From contig NW_022145609.1 of NCBI RefSeq assembly GCF_000002235.5, positions 34,914,630 to 34,978,629 of the forward strand: 64,000 bases of DNA, written 5' to 3'. A model generated the notes under the pieces. It was not told the DNA's origin and made no database searches. It worked only from the letters and a program-made list of their open reading frames with translations. This document shows, piece by piece, positions 1 to 13,500 of this stretch; the stretch's first letter is position 1, and each line of letters begins with the position of its first letter. This stretch comes from Strongylocentrotus purpuratus. Its lineage: Eukaryota > Echinodermata > Echinoidea > Camarodonta > Strongylocentrotidae. The position numbers and the translations under genes were made by a program.

Positions 1-349
1 GCCAAACCGACCCCACATGACCAGTCACACCGCCAAACCGACCCCACATGACCAGTCACACCGCCAAACCGACCACACATGACCACAGTCACACTGCCAA
101 ACTGTCCCTACATGACCAGTCACACCGCCAAACCGACCACACATGACCACAGTCACACTGCCAAACTGTCCCTACATGACCAGTCACACCGCCAAACCGA
201 CCACACATGACCACAGTCACACTGCCAAACTGTCCCCACATGACCAGTCACACCGCCAAACCGACCACACATGACCACAGTCACACTGCCAAACTGTCCC
301 TACATGACCAGTCACACCGCCAAACCGTCCCTGCATGACCACAAACACT
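1..349. repeat. Minisatellite of 31-33 bp units with 64-bp higher order
   Basis: Eleven units begin GCCAAAC at 1, 32, 63, 96, 127, 160, 191, 224, 255, 288 and 319. From base 63 on, a 33-bp form (GCCAAACCGACCACACATGA...) alternates with a 31-bp form (GCCAAACTGTCCCTACATGA...), giving a 64-bp repeat. The array probably continues left of the window. Open frames across it are by-products of the repeat. Confidence 0.95.
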
Positions 350-2841
350 CCGTCCAATTCGGGGTGATGTACACCATTCTGCCCAACTATAGACAGAATA
401 TATATTACAAGTATGGCCTGAACATTAAAACAAACAACAACAACAAAAAGAAAAGAAAGAATGGGCAATAGCTCTGAATGTATACGCACTCCGGGCTCTC
501 ATACCCTACAAGACCATGTCATGCCTTGTCCCCATGCTGGGTCCTTGAAGCTGAATCAACAATCAAATTCTGGGGTTGTGTGTATCAGGGAGAATGTGCC
601 CCCCATGTCCAGCAGGGACACTACAGTGCGTCTCAGACAAAATGAAACCCGAAAACAAACAATAACTTGATGACATTAAGTCACACACGCTTCACTGAGC
701 AACATTGTTTTGAAAATGACATTTCAAAATCCATTTGTGCATGATTTGTGTGAAACAGTTGAAATGATCGTTAGTATCATGCAAAAACATTGACCGAACA
801 TGACCAGAAGGAAACATTAACTTCAAAACTGAACAAGAAAATTGCTGTCATGTGATTCATTTAATAATGAAGAAAGATTAATGCCATAATCATAAACAGT
901 AATGGGCATATTTTGTAATTGAATGGATGTGCAATTGTTATGAATTGTAATTTAAGCATTTTTTCGGAACAAAGTAAGGAGCAAAGAACATTTTGATAAT
1001 GGAGGAAATATGGTCCAATGTGCACATAAAGCAAAAAATAACCCCACTTAAATATTTAATTTGCCTCTCAAGATTTACTGATTGACAATGGTCAATCAGT
1101 AAAAGGGGCACTTTTTCATTGCTCCAGGAAGTTTGGGAAAATAGAAATGTAAAGATGGAAGGTAGGTCTAATAATCTACCTTTTCACAGAAATGTATTTT
1201 ATATAATTCTAAAATGGTGGCATAAACACATTTTACACGCTATCATTTCTTATTTCCTCAAAATCTAAGCAGACAAACTGAGAGCGAGAGGGGGTTAGGG
1301 TGGAGATATAATATATTTATGAACATATGAGGAAGAAGACATGTGAACAAGATGAAAAACAACAGAGGAGCAATTTCTTCTTCCCAGGGGGTCAAGACAA
1401 GTCATGTTCAAAATGGGGGGGGGGGGGTGGGAACACAAGCAACAAGGAAATGTTAGTAGTCAAAATATGCTGAAAGTTAAGTAAAGAGGATCAAAAGAGT
1501 GAGAAATGAAAAGGTCCCAAGGTAAATAGGCCAACATTTTTGGCAATTACCGGTCTCTCTAGCGAAAGACCATAAAGCCTTGTGTGTCAGGCCAACCCAA
1601 ATATGCCAAAACCAATTACCGTCAAAGCCTCCCCACTTTTTATCCCCCCTTCGAACTTTCCTCATCTCCCTTTAGGAACTTTATGCAGTTTTTCCCTGAA
1701 GCTCTAGCTCCCATCATCCTTATTATCTTTGTTGGACCAAAACTTTGTTGGAGAGCAGGGTGATTATTATCCGCGTTAGGTGCGGTGGCATTTTTCACTA
1801 TTATTAGGGGGTGTTGCATTTCTAATGGAAGACAATGCAGTGTATGGTGTGGATTCCTGTTCTCTTTAACCACATTTTTCCCTATCTTGCTTGTTTTTAT
1901 AAATCTTATTTCCAGCATGGAGCAAAAGTCCTGGTGAATTTGGAGAATAGGACAGACAGATGGGAAACATGCCCAGCTTTATATAAAAAATATTCATTTT
2001 GCAAGAAATTAATGTCAGGTTTACTTCAATAAGCTAATGTCAGTCCCACACATAATCTAAGTGAGCTTACTGAGACTTACTTGTAAAGAGCTATCGGTAC
2101 CACAGACATTTATTGTACAATGTGTTAAAAAGCTATTATAGAAAGCCTCATTGCTTTTGAAATATTTCAAAAACTATGTTGTGACAATGGAACAAATGAG
2201 TGGAATTCACAAAGAGTGATTTTTTTCCACCTAATTGTAATTTCCAACCCCAACTCGTTTGCTAACTTGCTCCCGCTAGCTTTGTTGGGACCCCGGACAG
2301 CTGTCTAAACACTAAGGCCCACCAGTGAGGGTCAAGGGTCAATGGATTGATCTATTATTCAAAACAGGGGTTTAGTTCTTGTACAAAAGTGAAGCTCACA
2401 TAATGCTTACACAAGTCCACCGATATGTTTCTGCATTCTCGAGGCATTGATAAATTCCGTTGTTTTTGGAATGTTGTATTCTTATATTCGCCCCTTTTCC
2501 TCGCTGCTGACTACACAGCCATGCCTAAATTAAATTGTAAGGTAACTTATCTACTATGACTGAAGGGATGGTGGCATCAGTGGCTTATCATCCTTGCTGT
2601 CAGTTGACTTAGTTACAGACAGTGCTACATTACTTACATAGTAAGGCTTACTGCAGAAACTAGTTTTGTAAATTAACTTGAGTCATATTTTAGGATACCC
2701 ATTTCATGAAATGGAGTCAGTCTACTTCAGCGAAATGGTGTGAGGGATAATTCTAATAAATGTGACAAAAGGATGAAGGAAAAAGAGAAATCAGGGGCAC
2801 ACAACTTGGAGTAAAATGTTGTCACTCTTTATTTGTCTTAC
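350..2841. other. Intron after the last visible Patched exon
   Basis: No exon of the gene is recognisable here. It holds a 13-bp perfect hairpin (1074-1103), a G run near 1418-1430, and otherwise AT-rich unique-looking sequence. The downstream exon with helix 12 was looked for on the minus strand and not found. Confidence 0.6.
1074..1103. repeat. Short perfect inverted repeat
   Basis: TTTACTGATTGAC and its exact reverse complement are separated by 4 bases. This is a hairpin of 13 bp. No function is suggested by its surroundings. Confidence 0.7.
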
Positions 2842-2984
2842 CTAACAATGAAGTCAAACTCTGCTCCAGCCAGCATAACAACACCAAGAAGGGTTGAAAC
2901 AGCGCCATCTAGCACTGGAGAGAAAGTATGTTCCAAGGCAAATGTGACCCTCCTTTCGCGGTTGCCGATGGATGTCAAAAAGGC
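2842..2984 (-). CDS. ptch1: Patched exon 20 equivalent: helix 11, last exon in the window
   Basis: 143 bp, equal to human exon 20 as recalled. Acceptor CTATTAAACAG, donor GTTAG/GTAAGA, phase 0 in and phase 2 out. It reads [20 protein letters not shown], then [20 protein letters not shown] and AEFDFIV. Because it ends in a proper donor, the gene continues. Helix 12 and the C-terminal tail must lie left of base 1, since I found no RYFFAVL-type exon in 1-2841. Confidence 0.96.
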
Positions 2985-5900
2985 CTGTTTAATAGGTGAA
3001 TGCAAAGAGAAATATGTGGCTCTTATTATCTACTCTAGTCCGTTAAGAATGAAAAAGGTAAATTGGCAAACATGATAATCTCTCTTTTGCATAATATGAA
3101 TAAAGTATCATCCACCTAACTAACCTCACCTAGCTTTAATTCAAAATGAAAAAAACAAAAAAGATGGATAGCTATAAATGATTATACCAACCAAATTAAA
3201 CCTGTATTCATTTAAATAAGATCAACTTGCTAGAGATAAGCTCTGTCTACATCCAATTTTAACAAAGGAATTTACGACTATGAATAGGTTTTTCCTTTTT
3301 TAAAGAGGCCTTGTCTCAGAGTCAAGTTTCAATGAATTAGTACAAAACTGGACAAAATGTCCTAATGGGAATGTTTTAAACAGTTCTTGATGGTAGCGTA
3401 GTTTAGATAAACTAGCAAATGATAGGTAGATACATTGATTTATTGTGGTAAATGTCATACTTACATAGCAAGTATGAAGGGTGAACTCGACGCCGATGCC
3501 CACTGATACAATAAGTGTAGCGGCTGGTATTGCACTAAGCTTCAGGCCTATCAGTCCCATGAAACCAAACAACTCGACTGTGATCATCCCAAGAACAAAT
3601 ATCTGCACAGGGACAAAAATAATTGACAATAAATTCAAATTATCAAAAACTATTCTTAATCCATTTGACTACTAAATTCTCTCTTTCCCATAGATTTAAT
3701 ACAGGATCCACCTGTTCCCGTAGGTACTTGGTTCAAATAATAGACAGAGGTAGTTAACAGCAGCAAGACTTTGAACATTAAAGTTCTTGGGACAATTGTG
3801 ACAATGAAATACAACAAATTCAAATTCTTTGATTATGAGACTGGTTTCTAATATTAACAGCCAACAGCTAGAAAAGTGTTGATTGAAACATCCCCTAGGC
3901 CACAACGATCATTTCAATTCCATACTTGATCATGTTTTCAATTTCAAATCCTGGCTATTCCCTGTGTGAGGTTGGTTGAAAGCCCCAAAGCACATGCTGT
4001 TCAACGTTTATTGTGTAATTGCCATTTCTTTCAAGAAAAGAGCACAGAGAGCTCCATGCACCAACAACAATCCCAAACTTACCAAGATGAGTGAAGCCCA
4101 TGGGTTGACCAGCATGAGGGTAATGATGATGAACGATGCCCCCAAGAGGCTGACGAGGGAGAGTGCCAGGTAGAAGCGTAGGTGGATGTACTGCTCCCAG
4201 AAGGTGAAGGGGACACCGAGGGGGTAGTTTGGCAGACCCTCGGTCTTGTAGTAGTCTGAGATGTTGCGTACAGCCTTGATGACCTTGACCACTTTCTGAG
4301 TTGTGTTGAGGTTGTTGAGGTAGAAGGGAAGCTGGGTGTAGTTGAGAGGATTGGCCTTTGGGACTGGAGAGAACAAATAAAGGTGTGATTTCCTTGCAGC
4401 TTCGCAAGTCATTCCACCAAGACCCAGTAATCCCTCAGTGGTATGCTTTACGAACTACATCATGCAATCTATTCAACCGTTACAAGCCTTAATAGTATTT
4501 GAAAGTGAATGTGAGGATATTCATTATTCAACATCAGACCGACCACGATCAGTAATACAGTATAATCATATGCATTTCTTACATTTCAGATTGCTAAACA
4601 AAATCAAATACATACATCTCATGGTAGTAAGTACTAATTGTAAGACAGTGACATCAATCAACTTTTCGGGTGTGGAAAACAAAACATCATGGATGAATTC
4701 ATACAATTATAAAAATCTTTAATAAAACATATATGTCATTGAAACCTCTGTTGTTCCAACCACCTCATCAACTTACTTGTGACATCGAGATCAGCCTTGC
4801 CGACTGGTGTCCAGGAGGGTGGGGCTGGGTGGAGGTTGCCATAGGATGCAGTGTAGGAGATGGCATCATAGTTGTACCACACTGTCAGGTAGTTGTAGAA
4901 ACCATTTGCATAGATGACACCATTCTCATCAACCAGCCTGCCAGTATAATACTGGAGAGATGAAAAGAGATCATATGAGGAAGGATTAACAATCATATCA
5001 AGCTCTTTGAATAAATGAAGGATTTACAAACAAAAAAGAACTCTATTGTACAAATCTAGAGAATGTATGTATGTACCCCCCCCCCTCCCCACATGTTACA
5101 ATGTTAAAGCTGGGGAAATGGGTTGAGAAGGAACAGGGGGAGAAACAAACACGTTGAGGGTCAAAAATATTTTAAAAAGAGAAATGGGATGAAAAGCTAC
5201 AGCATGATACATATAGAGCAATGAAAGAAAGGAGAACACGTCTAAGGTCTAAACCAGTAATAAACATAATAGACATAACGAGAACTGCGCGAACCACAAA
5301 TATGCCTTAGCCATCGGTACAATTACAATATTGCACATTTCACCAGAAGCTTATTACCATAAGGGCTGTGAAATTCAATAACCATGAATACATACTTTAA
5401 ATGGCATACTCATAAATAATTGATCCAAGTTTGGTTAAAATCTGTTCAATGTTTCTTGAGTTATCGGGGTAATGATAAGCGGGACGGACAAATCAAAAAC
5501 AGAATGCCTCTGGCAGCACCTTAGGTGGCAGCTAGAGGCAGAAAAGGGGAAAACTTGGAAAGGAGGGAACTTACCCTGTTGATATCTGCAGGAGATTCAG
5601 GAATACCTGTCTGGAGGATCATCTTGTATGCAATCACACCCTTGTCGGTTGCATTGGGATACCACCTGTCTGTCTTGATGCTGTACCTGTGCTTCTCCAA
5701 GTCAAACGCTTCTTGCATTTCTGGTGATGAAAGTATGCATTTATAACATTATTTGTTCCAAAAGCACAAAGATCTCACTCCTGTATCTGATGAAGCGGTA
5801 ATATATATTTTTTCTACACCCAATTCCAGGAAATACATTTTATTGTTCTTGAAATGTAGGTGCTAGAAAGAAAGGAAGACAGCACTTAGACATTTAGTTA

Positions 5901-8900
5901 AATATTCAGTCCACTTCTATAGGGTTCCAACTGGGTAAAATCTGTATGCACATTTATCCACATACTTGGATAACAAATGACTACGCCTATGTCTCTGATA
6001 TGTCTCCGCCTACATGTAAATTCATTGATCAGTGATCATGTGACCTTTAACATCTGACCTCACAGACCCAAATGCTTATTTGATGTGCTAAGTGATTTTA
6101 CATACTTGAGCTCAGTTTGGTCACTTTGGTTATATTTAAAAATTAGAAATTATCTAAGTCATAAATATTCTCTGGGATTTTTAAAAATGTTATGACCTGT
6201 GACCTCTTACATCTATAATCTAATCATTTCATCCTTCAACAACAACAAATCTGTTCAATGGCAAGTAATCGCGGTAATGAAAAGCGGGACGGACAGACAG
6301 ACAACCCCAGAATATGCTTTCGGCACCACCTTGGGTGGCGAAGGCATAAAGAATGCTTGAACAGTCTTATCTGTGAAATCATGGGAGTTGAAACTGCTTT
6401 GCAATGTATAAGTTCCTCAATCCTCACCTAGGAGCCAGTCCCTGAAAGTCTGAAGCCAAAAGGTTGGCAGACTACCATCTGCTTCCCTGATGATCTCTGG
6501 AATGGCCGAGAAGGCACCGTGAAAGGCATGTAACTGCTTCTGCCGGGAGGTATAGTCAAAGTCCTCCTGCGTCACCGCATACATGTTATAGAAGCTGAAG
6601 TATCGGCTCTGTATGGTAAGGAACTCTTCCTCCCTTGTGCCGCGGGGTACCACGTCAGTGATCTCTAAGCCATCTTCCATGATGAGGACACCATAGATGC
6701 TGGCACCGAGGAGACAAGTGAAGAGGACAAGCACGCTGATCTGTAATAGATATTATAGAGATGTGTTTAGATAACATTTTTAGACCTTTGCTCTTCTTTA
6801 CAGGTGGTTCCTAAAGCAGGTTTTAGTCTATTTGTGTTATACCACACTTTATATTTTGATAACATTAATTGTACGGCAATATATTTTCAGGTATATAGAT
6901 GATATTCTCGTTACAAATTTGAAAGAAAATGTTAATAAAGCATGCAATACAAACTAAAAGTAAATCTAATCATTTGACATATGGTGGCATCAATGGTTGA
7001 TTATCTCACCTTGACAAACGTTTTCTGAAGGAAAGGGGCGTAGCAATCTCGTGCAAACTCTGAAAAATTCCACCTCCAGAACCGTAGCTTCTTTAGACAG
7101 TCTCTGCATGAGGTCTTCTCCATCTTGAGCAACGTTCTCATTGATGCTACCGAAGCTGCTGTGCTGGGTGGGGCCGAGTCATAAGGAGGAAGGGGCGTGG
7201 TCCTTTCAGTGGTAGTGGAGGCCGAGGGTATAACCTCCGTGACGCACTGGCCACTGTATCCATCATTTGGTGCGTGCGTGATGGTCTGGACTGTGGAATG
7301 GAGGGTGACGTCTGTGGTCCTGTTTGGGGTAATACGTCTAGGATGATTCCTAGGGTAGTGATTAGTGAGGGGTGACTCCCTGTAGGGGTCAGAACCACCG
7401 CAGAGGGGACGAGGCTGCACACCGATCACTCTGTGTGCTTGTTGACTGCAAAAAAGACAAAAATCAAAGAATATCTGAACAACAAATTCATACTGCTTGT
7501 AAGTGTTGGCTTGCATGGTGATGTAGATATACATGTACAGTAGGCTTGCGGGTGCACCAGAAGCCTCTCTCTCTCTCTCTCTCACACATGGTGCACCCGC
7601 AAGCCTACTGTATAACAAATTCATATGTTATATAAAAACTTCTGAATGTCAATTACAGACATATCAACTCTTTGTCTCCTTTGGTTGACTAATGGAACAA
7701 ACATCTGACTGCCACAGTCAACTTTTGTCACATGTTCAAAGTGTATGTATCGTATCCTGGCACTCAAGGTTTTCAGTCTGCAGCAAAAATAGCTTCAACC
7801 ATCTCAAAAGCTGTGTAACATATTATGGTATCTTTAAAGATCAAAGAAATAAAGGGAACCACCTTACCTTTGGACACAGCAAAGGAGATCTATCTTCTTC
7901 TCTTCTCTCCTTTCTACATCCAGGGCAAGGATTGCTGGGAAGACTAGAAGCATGACCAGGAGGTTAAAGGTCAATACTATGACAAGCTGACATAGAAAAG
8001 GAAAACAATATGTTTATGTTAGAATACCAGTCTATCTGGACAAACTTACAAAGTCCAACCCTTGTAATAGGTTCACTTTCAAAAGTGAAAGAAAAATAAG
8101 ATAAAAAGAAAAGCACAAGTTTGAAACATATCAAACTAATAATAAAATTATAAATGTTTTAAATGTAAGATCACTATTAAAGTCGATGCAAATCCCAAAT
8201 TGGCAGTTTGGTCAGTGGATTGTGAAGTAGTCTTGGATAACTCTCCCGTTTGTCATGTACTGTATAAAGATAGCATTAATTTCTGTTTTTCTCCTAAGTG
8301 CCTTCTCCTTCAGGGGGCTACTCATGATACATTATGGATATGGATTCAGCCAATTTGGAGAGCCCAATAATTATAGTGATAACAACTTTCAAAAATGCAT
8401 TACTTTCTAATTTTTTGTCAGATTTCTTTCAACTTTCAAAAGTCTACTTCATTTTTTTTACCTGCTCTAAAGTAGTTTGCTATCAAGTTCAACTCAAAAA
8501 GTCCAATGGGAAAAAAACAAAAACATAGCAGAGCTGAATTACCCATCAAATAGTGAACTGCTTTTTGTTTTTAGTGTTTGACACATTTTGAATGTTATAT
8601 TGAGAGCAAACATGTATGTTGACTTACTTGGAAGGCAAGTGATCTGAGTGCTGGGATTGGAATGATGGCGGCTGCCAAGAAGGCACAGATATTATTGACT
8701 GACGTCAGGATGACGCTAACTCCTGCTCGGCGCAGGATCTCACCAGTTTTTTGCTGTAAAAAGAGATAACAATGAGAAAGAAAGAAGACAAATTAACCCT
8801 CTTGTAATTATTAACCCAATGAACCCAATGTAACATTGGCAGTTATATCATCAAATACAAGACTTGGCACAAAAGAGCTCTAATACACCCAAGTTCCAAA

Positions 8901-10473
8901 ATTTCGCTCTAGACCAAAAATGTCAAAACTGTCTTAAAAAATGCTTCAGACTCCCAGGAAAAAGGTTAATGTAGGTGGAACCATAAAACAAAACGTATAA
9001 ACAACATTCCACAACAGACTGGTAGAAGAAACCCATATGAACACATGATATCATGAGAGCCAGAAAGTCTTTAACTGAAATCACTTTGCCTTTCTCACAC
9101 AAGCACATAATATCAACCAAACTTCACTTTGAAAATATCCTCAAAAATTATGATTTTAATAATAATAATAATAATAATAGCCTAATAAGTCCACTCCAAA
9201 TTTTATTAAACCGAAACGGAAATTCTTTTTGCCCAATTGATCGTGAGCCCGGCAGCCACTGAGCAGCGCCAGATCGACGTTGCTCTATCCCTTATTGTTG
9301 AACGCCAAACCAGGTAGCAACAACTCCCATCTTTTAACGTCTTTTGGTATGACGCGGCCGGGGTTCGAACCCACGACCTCCCGGTTGTGAGGCGGACGCT
9401 CTACTGACTGAGCCAACACTCCGGTTTAAAATATCTGCATGATTTTTCCTTATGAAGTTTTGGGTGAGGGTCTATTCAACTGGATGATACTAAAAGATTT
9501 GAGGATATGTTACGCTTGAGAGAGCACTGGTTGATTTTGAAAACCTTGCAAAAATATGTTACAGCCTGGAATTTTATCAAAGTGCAAATCAGGCAATTAA
9601 TGCATGTGCTCTGTTGAAGCCCCTCTAAAGTGTTGGGAGCCCTAAATTCGCCAAAATGTTCACTTAAATTGTATTATAATGTGAAAGAGGATATCATTTA
9701 AGATACACTTCTGCAAATTAGATTCCCCCCCCCCCCCCAAAAAAAAAAAAAATGTTTGAAAACCAATACTGATAAAAGAATACATAATTTGGGTTTTCTG
9801 TTGTACAGCAGAAAAACCTACATTTTATATCTTTCATCAATATTCGACTTCAAATTATGTTTGTTTTGGAAATCCTAGCAGAAATGAGTCTTAAAAGACC
9901 TCCTCTTTCATATTATGATACAAGTTAAATAAAACTTTGCTGTAAATTTTTTGGGCTCCCAACACTTACTAGGGGGGGGGGGGGGGGCTTTAACTATCAA
10001 ATATCTGATGATAAATAGCCCTATACCTAGCTGTGCATAAAACCCAGTGATATATCATTATCAATAATTTGGAAGGATCTAGCACAGATCATCTGCATCA
10101 ATATTCATTTTTGTCCAGATAGTTCTGGAATGAATAAATGCAGAAACATTTACAGATTCTCTTCTTTCTCATTCATCTCAAACTCACAAAACCAAAGAAA
10201 CAACAAAAATCTAAATACATGACACTCGAAGTTTTCCACATAGTTGAGACAGCAAAGCAGCAAGAAAATTAGGTAAAAGAGATGTGAAAAACAAAGGAAC
10301 TAATTTACATGTTTAGCAAGGCAAACTACAAGCTTCAAAACACAACATGCATATGAAAATGATGCCATTTGAATGTAGATTTTGGTTCACATATTAACTG
10401 ACATACAAATCGTCATACCATTCTTTTGTTTATGTCTAAATGCATAATATATCTCACCCTTAGGTACCCCTAG

Positions 10474-10506
<33 letters not shown>

Positions 10507-13500
10507 TGAACAGGTCTTGGAATAGTGCTGGGAAAGGTTGGGAAAGCTACAAGGAGTCAGGAATCTTGCAGCAGGGCCGGGTGCAAATATTTATCTTCAG
10601 ACATACCGCAGATATAAACAGAACAGTCTTTCAGCTTTTAGATTGCTCCAAAGGCAGAAGGTGATAAACAAATCGTAAATTTGGCCTGCATGTTTGTCAA
10701 ACTAGAAATGGCAAAAAGAAATATGCTTTAAGTTCCCAATTTAACAGTAGAAATGGATCGTGCATAGTGTGATTGTACATACCAAAAAAGCAATATGCAT
10801 CATCAAAGATCTTGATGACTTGAAATCACTTTTTATCACTAAAAAACCATTGTGTAGCCAAAGTTGTTAGTTTTTATATGATACTACATATCAAATTGGA
10901 CAAAATGATGTCAATAATTATGTTTTTTAGATACAAAATTTGTTTACAAGCAGAATATTTGTCATACTTGTCCTAAGATTGCATGAAAACAAAAATATAC
11001 CTATCGTGAGTTGGCTAGAGAAGATTAAATTCATGTCATTGATACACTATAATGCACATTCATTCAGTGGAAGAATCAAGCGAAGGAGAGAGGGTTGACA
11101 CAAACAGTTCATGCCCATTTTAAAGCTCAATTGGGGTGGCATCATATCCAGATATTGAAGAGGTCTTTTGGACCGGTCCAGAGGTACATTTCCTGGCACG
11201 GCTTTGTCTTCACACTCACGTTAGTCCACTTTTATTAAGACCTGTTCATAAGAGATTATTTTCACCTTTTTCAGAAGTTACCCTTCTCTTTAACTTGTCT
11301 ACTTTAACACAGACTTTATACCCTCCTGGCTCTGAGTCTGAATATAAGATATTGTCTTAAGAAATTGCAGACAGAATGAAGACAATAACCTTCAAGAGTA
11401 AGGTGAGTCATCCCAAACCTGGCCAGAATTTGGCTCATGTCTAGAATGATAGTTAAAATGTCAATCACTATATCAGAGGGGACCTACAAAGGAGGCTCAT
11501 TTCATTTCAAAGGACCATTCACACTCACCCTGTTCCACTGGTCTTAGCTGGAGCGACCTTAATAAGAGAGGTCTAACGTGAGTGTGAAGACGCAACTGTG
11601 AAAGGAAGTATACCTTTGATTGTCCAGAAGACCACATCGGAAATGTCTTCTACTGGATTGGTCGCTTCCTACACGGCTCTAACAATGCAGTGTGAAGACA
11701 AACTATAACTGGTAGCCTACTTCAATAGCAATATGAATGGTACCTGTTCCTATGGCATCACAGGTCTCATTAGGGAAAATGGTGTAACCATGAGTGCGTC
11801 CGTCCGCAGTCCCAAACTAAAAGATAACTTACAAGATTAAAAACCACCACCAAGTCGACTAAGAGTTGTGTGAACTTGACTTATGTCTAGTCTGTTGTGG
11901 TGTTACATGTTTCTACCTCTTTCTTTCCAGTCCTCCCCCCCCCCCCGAAAAACAACAAAACAAAAACAACAAAACAAAACAAAACACAACATATATCCAT
12001 TTCTACTGCCAAAATAATTTCCCCCTTCATAATGTATTTCTCATTTCATCGTCCAGGCCTCTATTCCAAATCTTTCTTGTGAGGATTTCTCACTTGTCGG
12101 AGATGACCCCTTCCCCCTTCCTGCATTCTTCTTACAGTGTGCCCTTTTGATGGCTGAAGCTAGGAACGATGTGTTGGGGGGGGGGGGCATTTTATAGTAG
12201 ACAAGGGGGAACAATGAAGGAGGGTAAAAGGGGAAAGTGAATTAGGATAAACGATGACCAAGGAAATCTCATCTTCCTCTCATGTGATACAGATTATGAT
12301 AGGGACCATTGCAAGGAGATCAGTGATGAAAGATGTCTCAGTTTCTAGATTTAGATATAGCTCATGTGTAGTTTCAGATACGCCTTGAATGCTCAATATG
12401 GAACAATGCAAGTCATTTCAGTAATAACAGAAATTCCTTGATACTCAAAACTATAGAAATTTCAAATTTCAAAATGTACTACTCAAGATGGTATTTTCTC
12501 TTTAGAGGACATATCAAAATATGTTATCTATAAGAAGTGGTCCAATGGAGAAGGCACTTAATTAAGAAAAAACAGAAATTAATATTTTTGTACACAACAA
12601 ACGGAAGGATAGTATGTGTCTATAGCTGCATTTACACAAGCAATCAAAAATCAATGATTTTTCCCACATTCCTGTGTTTTGTCAGTACTGGAAAATAGGG
12701 CTGTGCACAACAGTGTAATGAGGTACATTTTGAAATAATCACTCCTACAGCGATGGAGGTGCTACAATGTACATAAATATCCTATATTTCCCCTTTTCAA
12801 AGAATACTTCCATGTGTGTATCATGGAGTGCACTGCTTGTGCATAAATGAATAATGATTACATAACTTTCATGAGCACGTATTCAGTATTTTACAATTTT
12901 GTCTGCACAGACCTTTATCTGCTTTATTTGCATAGAGTTGGTTATCTCATATTTCAAACAATTCTCATATTATTGGTCTGATTTATTTCAACCTTTTGCC
13001 ATTGTCTTTATCTTCTTTTTCCTGCTTTCATACAAATGAATTTTTCAATTCATTTCAATTCAATGTGGTTTATTAGAAATACAAAGAAGTAGTCAAGGGA
13101 TTAATTGCACAATGTTTACAATGTAAAAAATCATCATAAAAATAAGATTAAAGGTAAAGACCAGTATTGGAAACGCCCCAATTCCAAAAAATGAAATGGA
13201 AGCTCTCATTACCAATCATGTGAAAGAATATGTTTTGACTAATACATGATGATAAAAAATTTGCCGGGAAACTGCCTACTAATTCATATATTTGGTTAAT
13301 TTGTTTCTCTCATGGTCTGTGAGAGATCCCATATACATCTTTCTGTGTATAGTGCTTGTAACTTTATGAAGAATGGGCCAAATTTCTTATCATTTTGATG
13401 ATTCCAGAACCTTGCAGATGCTAGATGCTAGATGATCAACCTTTTCTGATCGATTCCACAACGTTTCTTTCACAATGCAATCGCATGACCATAACTGGTC

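Larger units (their letters stand above)
2985..4776. other. Two introns of 480 bp and one of 413 bp between exons at 2842-4951
   Basis: Introns 2985-3464, 3603-4082 and 4364-4776 (two short exons lie between them) are AT-rich and show nothing beyond standard GT-AG borders and pyrimidine tracts. Confidence 0.6.

Noticed and set aside
217..489. 90-residue frame on the minus strand with repeats
   Set aside because: The repeated part is the minisatellite and the remainder is a chance frame.
7001..7624. One continuous 207-codon frame as a single exon
   Set aside because: Its upstream part runs through the CT-loop hairpin and the polypyrimidine tract. The acceptor at 7447-7446 and the conserved join to the previous exon show that the exon starts at 7445.
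9340..9422. Functional tRNA gene on the minus strand
   Set aside because: Boxes A and B are present but the acceptor and anticodon stems do not close, and the sequence runs on into a SINE body and ATT tail.
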